DNA of 64,000 nt from assembly GCF_951801035.1 (NCBI RefSeq), contig NZ_CATOKT010000003.1; one strand, 5' to 3'. This document shows positions 52,014-59,582 of this stretch, in pieces. The position numbers and the translations under genes were made by a program. Positions within the stretch are counted from its first letter, which is position 1. Every line of letters begins with the position of its first letter. The notes under the pieces were generated by a model that had not been told where the DNA came from, did no database searches, and saw only the letters and a list, made by a program, of their open reading frames with translations. This DNA comes from Adlercreutzia sp910585575. GTDB lineage: Bacteria > Actinomycetota > Coriobacteriia > Coriobacteriales > Eggerthellaceae.

Positions 52014-53468
52014 ATGGCGGCAAAGGATGGGCTATCTGGCTTGAGCGCATCGCTGGCGCGAGTCGAAGGCGCGCTCAAGTTGCGCTATATGGGCGTGGGC
52101 TTTATGTGGGCATGGCTCTACGGGGCCTACTATACCCCTGCCATTCTGCCTAATTCCGCGGGTCTTGCTATAAACTCCGACGCTTCGTGGTTTGCGTCAG
52201 CGGTGACGGTCGTTGTGGTGTTCTTCCTTTTTGGTTTCATGCTGCGCCGCAGCTTTCGCCCTCGGCCACGGTGGGTAGTGACGGCGGCTGTGATGCTGGC
52301 GGTGGGCACGGCGCTCACAGCCGTAGGCGCGTGGCGGGGCGGCGCGGTTTCGGTGGTTGGAGGTTTTGCGACAGGCGTGGGCTATGGCCTGCTCAGCATT
52401 TTCTGGGCCCAAGCGCTTGTCGGGGTTGATATCGATGATTTGGAAGTGTCCATCCCCTTAGCGGCTCTCGTTGTGATCCCCTGTATCGTGGTCTTTCCGT
52501 TCCTCGAGGGGCCCGTGGGCGTGATAACTGCTTCGTCTCTTCCCTTGGTGTCGGGCATTTTGCTTCTGCTGTGTTTGCGCGATTGTGCCGAAGACTCCAC
52601 CGCAGTTGTCCCGCGCAGCGGTGCGTTGGCGCCTCTGGCAGGGGATAAAGAGGGTGGGAAGGGTACGCCTCGGACAGCATTTCGCTACCTTGTGCGCGTC
52701 TCGGTCCTCCTTTGCCTGGTGTATTTGGCGGTGGGCTGGGAGTCTGCGCTGGCCGATGTGGGTGAGGCTCCTGGAGCGGGGCTTAATATGGATCTGGCAG
52801 CGCTGCTCTCGAATGCTGCCAGTCTGGTACTGGTTATCGTTTTCGTATTCTTCTCGAAGCGTGTGAGCTTTTCCGGTCTTCTACGGTGGATTATGCCGAT
52901 CGCCGTAGTCTCGCTCGTTCTTTTCGTACAAAGAGGAAGCGGCAGCTTCTGCGCGGCCCTTCTCGTTTGCGTCTGCGATGCGCTGGCGCAAATCCTCGTC
53001 TTTCTTTTTGTCGTGTCGCTGGCCAAGAAGGGGAGGGTGTCGGCTGCGCTGGGTATTGGCGTGGCTAACGGCTCTTTGCAGCTGGGGGTGCTGCTGGGGA
53101 ATCTCCTCGGCGTTGTGGCAGGAGGCTCGGCTCCCGTCGCCACGGCGCTTACGTGCCTTTTGACCATGGCCATAGTCGTCATTCCCCAGCGCGACCCTTC
53201 GGAGCTGAGTGGCGCAGCTAGTGTCGGTGCGGTGCTGCAGGGGGCGGTATGTTGCGAGGTGCTGCGGGAGCGCTACGGCCTCTCGGAGCGCGAGGCCGAA
53301 ATCGTGGAGCTTCTCGCCGAGGGACGCACGCGCCCCTACATTCGCGAGAAGCTCTTCATCTCGAATAATACCGTGGCCACCCACATCAAGCACATCTACC
53401 GTAAGCTCGACGTGCATTCCAAAGAAGAGCTCATCGATTTGGTAAAGAGCGAGCGGGCTGGCGTTTAA
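52014..53468 (+). CDS. LuxR-family regulator with multi-pass membrane N-terminus
   Basis: This is a 484-residue protein. ATG 52014 follows CAAGGAGGG. About ten to twelve TM helices fill residues 30-400, and a LuxR HTH occupies about 420-484 ('YGLSEREAEIVELLAEGRTR', then 'FISNNTVATHIKHIYRKLDV'). It has no receiver or kinase domain. It looks like a one-component membrane sensor that binds DNA from the membrane, an arrangement repeated in Eggerthellaceae genomes. Divergent from the flavoprotein gene at 50104-51807, its likely target. TM count is by eye. Confidence 0.88.
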   Translation: MAAKDGLSGLSASLARVEGALKLRYMGVGFMWAWLYGAYYTPAILPNSAGLAINSDASWFASAVTVVVVFFLFGFMLRRSFRPRPRWVVTAAVMLAVGTALTAVGAWRGGAVSVVGGFATGVGYGLLSIFWAQALVGVDIDDLEVSIPLAALVVIPCIVVFPFLEGPVGVITASSLPLVSGILLLLCLRDCAEDSTAVVPRSGALAPLAGDKEGGKGTPRTAFRYLVRVSVLLCLVYLAVGWESALADVGEAPGAGLNMDLAALLSNAASLVLVIVFVFFSKRVSFSGLLRWIMPIAVVSLVLFVQRGSGSFCAALLVCVCDALAQILVFLFVVSLAKKGRVSAALGIGVANGSLQLGVLLGNLLGVVAGGSAPVATALTCLLTMAIVVIPQRDPSELSGAASVGAVLQGAVCCEVLRERYGLSEREAEIVELLAEGRTRPYIREKLFISNNTVATHIKHIYRKLDVHSKEELIDLVKSERAGV

Positions 53469-53500
53469 GAGGGCTGTCGCTCGCGCTGACAGTACGCGAC

Positions 53501-53770
53501 TTAGGCTAACCCCAGTTCGCGTTCGCCTTCCTCGAGGGAAAAGGCGTTGCCACCCTTCATATCCTGATAGGCCTTGACGGCGCGCTCGCGTAGTTCCATT
53601 TCGAATTTGCGCCGTTTCTGACCTAGCACCTGGTCGCCGCCCTCCTCGGCGCGGTGGATGTGCCAGTTGTTTCTGCAGTCCGGCTCGAAGGTGACGTTAT
53701 CAACGAACTGCACGCCGCCCGCGTCGGTCAGCGGGTTCAGGTACGACTGGCCGGTGAAGTACTGCGTGTA
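53501..53770 (-). pseudogene. Cupin/carboxymuconolactone decarboxylase fragment fused to an unknown tail
   Basis: The frame begins in the permease remnant and continues as 'YFTGQSYLNPLTD' and 'VTFEPDCRNNWHIHRAEEGG', the N-terminus of the cupin-type carboxymuconolactone decarboxylase-like family. It then switches abruptly to a short charged tail 'KRRKFEMELRERAVKAYQ' and 'FSLEEGERELGLA' from another, unrecognised protein. The cupin barrel is missing. It appears to be a deletion product rather than a working gene. Confidence 0.7.
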
Positions 53771-54156
53771 GGCGCCGGCTACGATGAGCGGTTCCGTGCC
53801 CAGCTGACTCATCATGACGACATAGATGACGATGGAGACGGGGGCGCCGCGTCGGCCAGGGCCGGAATGGCGTCAACGGGCGTAATGCCTACGAGGAAGC
53901 ACTGGAAGGCCCCGTTCACGGCGAAGATGATGAAGGGCGCAAGCTTCAGCGCGCGGGGAATATTAATCGAGGGATAGCGGATCTCTCCGCTCATGCCGCA
54001 GCAGGTCTCGAACCCGGCGAAACACCACCAGATCATGGCCACGGCCGCGATGAACCCGAAAGCGTCCATGGATCCGAGGAATTTCGGCGCCGTGACGAAT
54101 ACGGGCAGGTTCACGTTGGGTCCCATGCCCTCGAGACTTTCGAACGGTGCGTTCAT
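53771..54156 (-). pseudogene. Decayed, internally deleted copy of the APC permease
   Basis: It keeps a start like the intact gene (MNAPFES against MSAPYEN), then jumps to residues about 188-280 of the 43998-45530 permease ('LPVFVTAPKFLGSMDAFGF', 'WWCFAGFETCCGM', 'NGAFQCFLVGITPVDAIPA'). It then jumps again, out of frame, to 'VMMSQLGTEPLIV'. Two internal deletions and a frameshift mean no working carrier. DNA identity with the intact gene remains high in the kept parts. Confidence 0.88.
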
Positions 54157-54194
54157 GGCGGTTCCTGGTGCTCGGGATCGACAATGCGTCGATA

Positions 54195-54223
54195 CCTATA
54201 TTGCTCTACTGTAATAAAGTAAA
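54195..54223 (-). promoter_or_regulatory. Promoter of the permease remnant
   Basis: On the minus strand, -35 TTTACT (54218-54223) and -10 TATAGG (54195-54200), spacing 17. The sequence is nearly that of the intact permease promoter at 45624-45652. Confidence 0.6.
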
Positions 54224-54339
54224 GGGAGAAGATCAGGGAAAGAGAAGAAAAAGTCGTCGCGGATGAGTGCGTGGCTGCTGGTGCCCGCGATGATGCGGGG
54301 CGTGATACGCCGTTGGCTAATTGGAGTTCGGCAGAGCGG

Positions 54340-54927
54340 TTAGGCGTTGCCGCGGCCTGTATGCCGTTGCGTCCAGATTTCGATGATTTTTGCAGCGGCA
54401 AAGCCGGCGGCCAGGCCGATCAGGCAGCCGGCCAGCACGTCGGTGGGGTAGTGAACGTAGCAGTACAGGCGCGAGAGCCCCATAAGAATGGCCACAATCA
54501 GGGCAACAATGGCCAGAGCCTGCGGCGCACGGGGGTCGCGCATGAACAGGAGGGCACCAGCGCAGGCGAAGGCCGCCGTGGTGTGCCCCGAGGGAAACGA
54601 CGAGCCGTGAGGTCGGGGGATGAGCATGATGACCTCGGGATTCACGTCGCAGGGCCGAGGGCGCATGAGCAGGGGCTTGATGGTGAGGTTGGTGACCAAG
54701 GCGCCCAGGGCGATGGCCACGAGCACGGCCACCCCCAGCTTGCGGGTGCGCGGGATGCAGCACAGCACCAAACCGGTGAAGATGAACAGGGCACCGGCAT
54801 TCCCCAAGCTGGTGAAGGTCGCCACCAGCGTGTCGAGCCACCCCGCGTGGATGGTCTGGATGGCATCGAGAATGGCAAGTTCGTTCACAAGATTCCAGGG
54901 CGGCGAGATAGCCCGGTCGCGCCCCAC
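54340..54927 (-). CDS. PAP2-family phosphatase (BcrC/undecaprenyl-diphosphatase type)
   Basis: This 195-residue membrane enzyme has the three-part PAP2 active site 'KPLLMRPRP', 'SSFPSGHTTAA' and 'SRLYCYVHYPTD'. About six TM helices. The GTG at 54927 is the longest start; its ribosome site GGAAGGAG is very close, so a GTG 13 codons in is possible. Probable role is recycling of undecaprenyl diphosphate or other lipid phosphates. Confidence 0.88.
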   Translation of the reverse strand: MGRDRAISPPWNLVNELAILDAIQTIHAGWLDTLVATFTSLGNAGALFIFTGLVLCCIPRTRKLGVAVLVAIALGALVTNLTIKPLLMRPRPCDVNPEVIMLIPRPHGSSFPSGHTTAAFACAGALLFMRDPRAPQALAIVALIVAILMGLSRLYCYVHYPTDVLAGCLIGLAAGFAAAKIIEIWTQRHTGRGNA

Positions 54928-55012
54928 TCCTTCCGTCTCCCACCCTACAGGAAAGCTCCGATCGGGGCAACTCTCGGGAAGGGTAGACTTCCGGCAACGC
55001 TCGTTGCGAAAG

Positions 55013-55705
55013 CTAGGGCTTCCAGGTGAAGGGCGCGTCTTCGCCGGCTCCTACCTCGAAGTGGTATTTCGCGATGCCCAGGTCCACTTTGGTGTAGGGA
55101 CCCATCTTGGTTTTGGCGATAACCTCCCAGGTGCCGTCGGGTTGCTGACGGCCCAGGCGGAAGGTGAACTTCTGCTGGTTCAGGGCCGTGGGCGCCAACA
55201 AGGCGGCATCGACGCCGTGGCGGAACCAGTCGGGGGCGGTGTCGTAATCGGGGCTTACTTGCTGGGGCTTTTTTGACGCGTGCGGTGTGCCAGGGGTCGT
55301 GCCGTAGCCCAAGGCCACCACGCAGCGCAGCGATTCGCCGAAGTCCACGTTGTAGGCGCCCTGCACCTGCTTGTAGGTTTGGCCGACCCAGCAGCTGTTG
55401 ATGCCCAGTTGTTGGGCGCGCAGGACAATTTGCTCGCCGTAATAGCCCGAGGAGTTGTCCAGTTCCTTGCCGTCCGGCCCGATAACGGCCAGGTAGTTGT
55501 TGGCGTTGGCGAAGCCTACCTTGCGAGCCAGGAAGCTGGTGAAGGCGAGCGGTTCATTGAGTACCAGCTTGAAGTCCATCCAGCTTTCTTCGTTGATGAT
55601 GTCGATGAAGGCTTGCAGATGTTCAACGGCGTCGTCGGCGAGGGGACGGTCTTCGAAGGTACGCACCGCATGGCGCTGCTCCATGGCTTCTTGCAGGGGG
55701 ATCAT
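55013..55705 (-). CDS. Nitroreductase-family FMN protein
   Basis: The 230-residue protein has the opening 'AMEQRHAVRTFEDRPLADD', 'FANANNYLAVIGPDG', 'YYGEQIVLRAQQLGINSCWV' and 'LLAPTALNQQKFTF' of flavin nitroreductases. ATG 55705 follows ACAGGAGTT; the frame extends upstream without a site. It probably reduces nitro, quinone or enone compounds with NAD(P)H. Confidence 0.88.
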   Translation of the reverse strand: MIPLQEAMEQRHAVRTFEDRPLADDAVEHLQAFIDIINEESWMDFKLVLNEPLAFTSFLARKVGFANANNYLAVIGPDGKELDNSSGYYGEQIVLRAQQLGINSCWVGQTYKQVQGAYNVDFGESLRCVVALGYGTTPGTPHASKKPQQVSPDYDTAPDWFRHGVDAALLAPTALNQQKFTFRLGRQQPDGTWEVIAKTKMGPYTKVDLGIAKYHFEVGAGEDAPFTWKP

Positions 55706-55933
55706 GGGAACTCCTGTCTCTTGGTCTGCCCTTATTGTAGGGGGACGTCTGCGGGAGCCCCTTGTGAAATCTGAGTGTTTGACGTATCGAAAGAAAATGA
55801 CGTCACGTCGGAGGGAGGCTTGCGGGCGGCTGCGCTGAAAGCGGCTTTGAGCGCGAAGACGACTGCCTGGGAAGAGGTGACGGTGCGGGGATGGCGAGAA
55901 GCGGTAGGTCACACTCGGGTTTCGCATCGATAA
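55706..55933. other. Intergenic region without a recognised gene
   Basis: This is the upstream region of the nitroreductase gene and the downstream region of the small helical-protein gene. It contains a TGACGTCA palindrome near 55798 and no supported ORF. Confidence 0.5.
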
Positions 55934-55971
55934 ACGAAGAGGCCGCTCTGATGGGAGAGCGGCCTCTTCGT
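55934..55971 (-). terminator. Intrinsic terminator of the small helical-protein gene
   Basis: A perfect 16 bp stem ACGAAGAGGCCGCTCT (55934-55949) with 55956-55971, loop GATGGG. On the minus strand it is followed by TTTATCG. Confidence 0.85.
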
Positions 55972-55991
55972 ATGCGATTCAAGGAGATTAG

Positions 55992-56306
55992 CTAGCAGCC
56001 AAGGGTCTCGTCCATGTCGTAGGGCATGCGCTTGACCAGTTCGCAGTACTCCTGAATTTGCTGACGGGTCTCGTGGTCGAACAGTGCGATGTGCTCATGC
56101 AGCTCCTGGGAGAACTGCTTCACCGGCCAACGGCGCTCTTCCTTGTCGCGACCGTCGTCGCCTTCGATGCCGCGGGCCCATGCCTCGGCAGCTTCTTCGG
56201 CGTGGCGCAGCTTCTCGGGGATGTCCACCGATTGGTCGGCGTTGATGGCCTTGATGATCTTGTCCTGCTTGGCGATGATCTTCTCAAGCAATTCCTTGTT
56301 CTGCAT
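55992..56306 (-). CDS. Small charged helical protein, unknown function
   Basis: The 104-residue acidic protein is predicted to be mostly alpha-helical ('ELLEKIIAKQDKIIKAINAD', 'KLRHAEEAAEAWARGIEGDD'). There is no signal, TM or recognised motif, and a single Cys at the C-terminus. It has a good ribosome site (AAGGAGGC) and its own terminator, so it is a real gene. I do not recognise the family. Confidence 0.8.
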   Translation of the reverse strand: MQNKELLEKIIAKQDKIIKAINADQSVDIPEKLRHAEEAAEAWARGIEGDDGRDKEERRWPVKQFSQELHEHIALFDHETRQQIQEYCELVKRMPYDMDETLGC

Positions 56307-56477
56307 GGGAATGCCTCCTTCGAGTGTCTGATGGGTGGCGGGGCGGGGTCGACGCGCCTGGTGCGGCGTGTCGGCAATTCAAGCCCACGACCCCATGGTA
56401 AGACTCGATTTCTCCTTGGCCGATTTCGTAGGAAGACGGTCATGGAAAGAGGGGGAAGCCGTTGCCAATTTGGCGTG

Positions 56478-56876
56478 TTAGTCTCCGAGCTCGGCGTCCC
56501 AGTCGAAATCCGAGGGAGGGCCGACGGGCAGATCGCCGTCCGGCTCGGCTTCGGGACGCCCGCTCCAAAGATGCTGGTCAAGCAGGACGCGCCCTTCTTC
56601 GTCAAAGGCGATGCCCTCGGTGGCAAGCATCTTGCGCTGCTCGTCGGGGCCGCCGAACGCGAAGCCCGTGGCCATGCGGCCGTCCTTGAACACCACGCGA
56701 TGACAGGGGATGCAGCCCGGACCGGTGCCGGGCTCGGGGTTCGCATGAAGGGCGTAGCCCACGTACCGAGCGGCGCGAGGGGCGCCGATGAGTCGCGCCA
56801 CCTGCCCATAGGTGGTCACTTTGCCTCGCGGCACCTGGCGCACGACGTTAAACACGCGGTTGGCAAAATCGCCCAT
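56478..56876 (-). CDS. MGMT-family methylated-DNA cysteine methyltransferase domain
   Basis: The 132-residue protein has the C-terminal Ogt/Ada fold only: 'VFNVVRQVPRGKVTTYGQVA' as the HTH part, and 'CIPCHRVVFKDG' with the acceptor Cys in PCHRV intact. It therefore could be a methyltransferase rather than an inactive alkyltransferase-like protein, although the usual N-terminal domain is missing. It ends in a short acidic tail. Divergent from the DNA glycosylase gene. Confidence 0.88.
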   Translation of the reverse strand: MGDFANRVFNVVRQVPRGKVTTYGQVARLIGAPRAARYVGYALHANPEPGTGPGCIPCHRVVFKDGRMATGFAFGGPDEQRKMLATEGIAFDEEGRVLLDQHLWSGRPEAEPDGDLPVGPPSDFDWDAELGD

Positions 56877-56954
56877 GGAAGCTCCTGACCCTCGGTTTCC
56901 GATACACTGAGGGTAACCATAGCAGAAGCGCGCAAAGGGAACGAGGCGGGTGCC

Positions 56955-57602
56955 GTGAAAAATAAAGAACCTAAGGAGACTGTGGTGTCGGGTGCCAGCG
57001 GTGGCGTTTCGCTGTCGCTGGGGTCGTCGGGCGAGGTTTCAGAGACGGCGGCGCCTGTGGCGAACGGCGCCAACGCCGATGGCGCTGGCGCTACCTCGCG
57101 CGTGGTGCACACCATAGAGCCGGTATTCGACGAGCGCTCGCGCGTGCTGGTGCTGGGAACGATGCCCTCTCCGAAGTCCCGCGAAATTGGCTTCTACTAC
57201 GGGCATCCGCAAAACCGCTTCTGGCGCGTATTGGCGGCGTTGTTCAACGAGCCGGTCCCGACGACGAACGAGGAGCGCACGGCGCTGCTGTTGGCTCACC
57301 GTATTGCGCTCTGGGACGTGCTGGCTTCATGCACCATTAAGGGAGCCTCCGACGCTTCCATTGCCGACGCGGTGCCCAACGACCTGAGACGCATCACCGA
57401 AGCGGCGCCCATCCAGCGCGTATTCTGCACAGGAGCAACGGCGGCGCGGCTCTATCGGAAGCATTGCGAGGCGGCCACCGGCATTCCCGCTACGCAGCTT
57501 CCCTCCACCAGCCCCGCCAATGCCGCCTGGTCCCTCGACCGCCTCGTCGAAGCCTACCGGCCCCTAGCGGAGGCAGTGGGGGAGTCCGCGGCCGGTGCGT
57601 GA
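56955..57602 (+). CDS. DNA-deoxyinosine / mismatch uracil glycosylase family protein
   Basis: The 215-residue protein has a low-complexity first 50 residues, then the family-6-like UDG core: 'VLVLGTMPSPKSREIGFYYG', 'HPQNRFWRVLAALF' and 'LPSTSPANAAWSLDRLVEAY'. This is the hypoxanthine-DNA glycosylase type. The start is GTG 56955, the first with a plausible site (GAGGCGG). It is divergent from the MGMT gene across 78 bp, giving a shared repair promoter. Confidence 0.88.
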   Translation: MKNKEPKETVVSGASGGVSLSLGSSGEVSETAAPVANGANADGAGATSRVVHTIEPVFDERSRVLVLGTMPSPKSREIGFYYGHPQNRFWRVLAALFNEPVPTTNEERTALLLAHRIALWDVLASCTIKGASDASIADAVPNDLRRITEAAPIQRVFCTGATAARLYRKHCEAATGIPATQLPSTSPANAAWSLDRLVEAYRPLAEAVGESAAGA

Positions 57603-57660
57603 GTGGGGGCCCAAGGCGGGTGGCTGAGCGGGGGCCGAAGCGCGTATGTGAGCGAGGGCA
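57595..57660 (+). repeat. Imperfect 24-25 bp tandem repeat
   Basis: About 2.7 degenerate copies of a G-rich unit of form GTGxxTGAGYGRGGGCC begin at 57595, 57620 and 57644. They overlap the end of the glycosylase gene and run into the gap before the LuxR gene. Confidence 0.5.
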
Positions 57661-57784
57661 ACTCGATTCATGGTAAAGAGAAGAGCCGATAGCAAGTGGC
57701 AAATCCGCACGGGAAAGCAAAAGGTGTATAGTTTTCTTAATGAATGCAATCTGATTGCCGCATACGCCAAGGGAGGGAGGCGCG

Positions 57785-59485
57785 GTGTCTGGTATTCGTG
57801 TGTTGGTGGCTGATGGCCCGTCCGGGGGCGCGGTGGCGTGCTCAAAGCGAGGGCTGAACGTTGGTGACTTGGCAAAGCTTGCCCCTTATCTGGGTTTGGG
57901 GCTTTATCATGCATGGCTTTCCCTGTCGTTTTACACAACAGCCCTTTTTACGGGGCTCGAAGGAGCAACGGAGATCGTCAATGGCGTGTGGACGCTTGGC
58001 GCGCTCGGGTTCGCGCTGGCCATGGCGGTCTTTTTGATGCCATGGAGTCGCGGACTTTGTTCGTGGGTAGGTGGTCATAAGCTTGTTGCCATGAGCACGG
58101 CAGCGAGTGTGACGACAGCAGGCACGCTTCTTACCATTGTGGCTGGCCTGATGCTTGGCTCGCCGGGCTTAATTGATGAGGCAGTTGGACTCGCCTCGGC
58201 GGGAACGGCGATCGCCGGTTTTTCTTCCGGGTGCTTGGTCGTGTTCTGGGGTGGTGCTTATGTGGCTCTGAGGCCTGAGGCCCTGGTGTGTCTGACATTT
58301 GGATCTCGCGTTGTGGCGGCTTGTGTTTATCTTGCCGTGGGGGTTCTTCCCGACGGGGTTCGTCCTGCTGCTGTCGCGGTGCTTCCCTTGCTTTCGGGGC
58401 TGCTTCTTGTGTTCAGCGTTCGAAACGGGTCGCAGCATACGTTTTTCGCGACGCCTGCGGAAGGGCTTTCAGGGAGAAAACCTGTCCCTCAGTTTTCGTG
58501 GCGCTTGGCGATACCGCTTGCCTCCCTCTTTCTCTACGCTTTGGGAGGCGAGATGCTGCGCGGTCTTTGCTTGTCCCATGAGAGTTTATCGGTAGACGTC
58601 ATGGGGGCGGGCTATACGGTGTCCATCGGGGCAACCGCCGCTGTTCTGTTCGTGTGCGCGCTGGCGTATGGACGCAAAAGTGCTGAGCCTGGTGCCATTA
58701 CTCGCTTTATCCGACCGGCAACTTTCTTTATGGCACTTGCGTTCATCGCTTTTGCTTGTCTGAATGTGCCTGCATGGGTTTCTTACGGGGTATTCGGCAT
58801 CGGCTTCTTCTGCATGAACACCTTTGCATGGCTGCTGTCTATCGACGTCGCTCGAAGATTTCGTCTCGCCCCGCTGCCCGTGGTGGCCTTGGGGCAAATT
58901 CCCGCCTCTTTCGCCCCTTGCCTTCTGCCGGTTCTTCAGCCGGTGGTTGCGACGCTGTCTCATTCTCAAGTTCAAAGCTTGAATATGGTTGCGATGCTGT
59001 TCTCTTGTCTTGTGTTCGCCATTGCGCTGTTCATGCTCAGCCCAAAGGATGTTGCGACGGTGTGGGGTGTTTTTCCTGAAGTGCGTTCGGGTGGGTTAGC
59101 GGTTCCGTCTTCTGCCGACATCATGGAAGCGGAAGTTTCTGATGAGAGAGATGCGTCACCGTCGTTGCGCGCTGGAGAGGCGCCGAAAGCCGGACAAGAC
59201 AACATATTGGCACCGCGGGAGGGAGGAGGCTTGTCCGAGGGATCGGCTTCGTACTCAGAGCGTTTTGCAAGCCTTGCTGCGGAGTACGGTCTAACCAAGC
59301 GCGAGACGGAGGTGGCGGAGCTTTTGGCGCGAGGCCGTAATCTTCCCTACGTGGAAGAGGTGCTCGTGATATCCCACGGCACTGCTCAGACCCATGCTCG
59401 TCACATCTACCAAAAAATGGCGGTACATACGCGACAAGAGTTCATAGACTTGGTCGATCACCTCATTGATCAGGGTAAACAGTAA
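57785..59485 (+). CDS. LuxR-family regulator with multi-pass membrane N-terminus
   Basis: This is a 566-residue protein. The GTG at 57785 is preceded by GGGAGGGAGG and preferred to upstream 57755. About twelve TM helices occupy residues 25-420, a charged linker follows, and the LuxR HTH is at about 500-566 ('YGLTKRETEVAELLARGRNL', 'YVEEVLVISHGTAQTHARHI'). It is on the same strand as the flavoprotein gene that follows 97 bases later and probably controls it. A TATAGT -10-like box lies at 57727-57732. Confidence 0.88.
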   Translation: MSGIRVLVADGPSGGAVACSKRGLNVGDLAKLAPYLGLGLYHAWLSLSFYTTALFTGLEGATEIVNGVWTLGALGFALAMAVFLMPWSRGLCSWVGGHKLVAMSTAASVTTAGTLLTIVAGLMLGSPGLIDEAVGLASAGTAIAGFSSGCLVVFWGGAYVALRPEALVCLTFGSRVVAACVYLAVGVLPDGVRPAAVAVLPLLSGLLLVFSVRNGSQHTFFATPAEGLSGRKPVPQFSWRLAIPLASLFLYALGGEMLRGLCLSHESLSVDVMGAGYTVSIGATAAVLFVCALAYGRKSAEPGAITRFIRPATFFMALAFIAFACLNVPAWVSYGVFGIGFFCMNTFAWLLSIDVARRFRLAPLPVVALGQIPASFAPCLLPVLQPVVATLSHSQVQSLNMVAMLFSCLVFAIALFMLSPKDVATVWGVFPEVRSGGLAVPSSADIMEAEVSDERDASPSLRAGEAPKAGQDNILAPREGGGLSEGSASYSERFASLAAEYGLTKRETEVAELLARGRNLPYVEEVLVISHGTAQTHARHIYQKMAVHTRQEFIDLVDHLIDQGKQ

Positions 59486-59582
59486 TATCATTGAAAAAGG
59501 TCGATGCCCATTTGGGCGATTTGGGTCATGATTTTCCTGTTCGCGGTGCCTGAGGGAGGCACCATTTTCTAGGAGGGAAATC

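Noticed and set aside
53501..53815. A 104-codon frame as a real small cupin protein
   Set aside because: Its start lies inside permease-derived DNA and the cupin barrel is missing, so a deletion scar is the better explanation.
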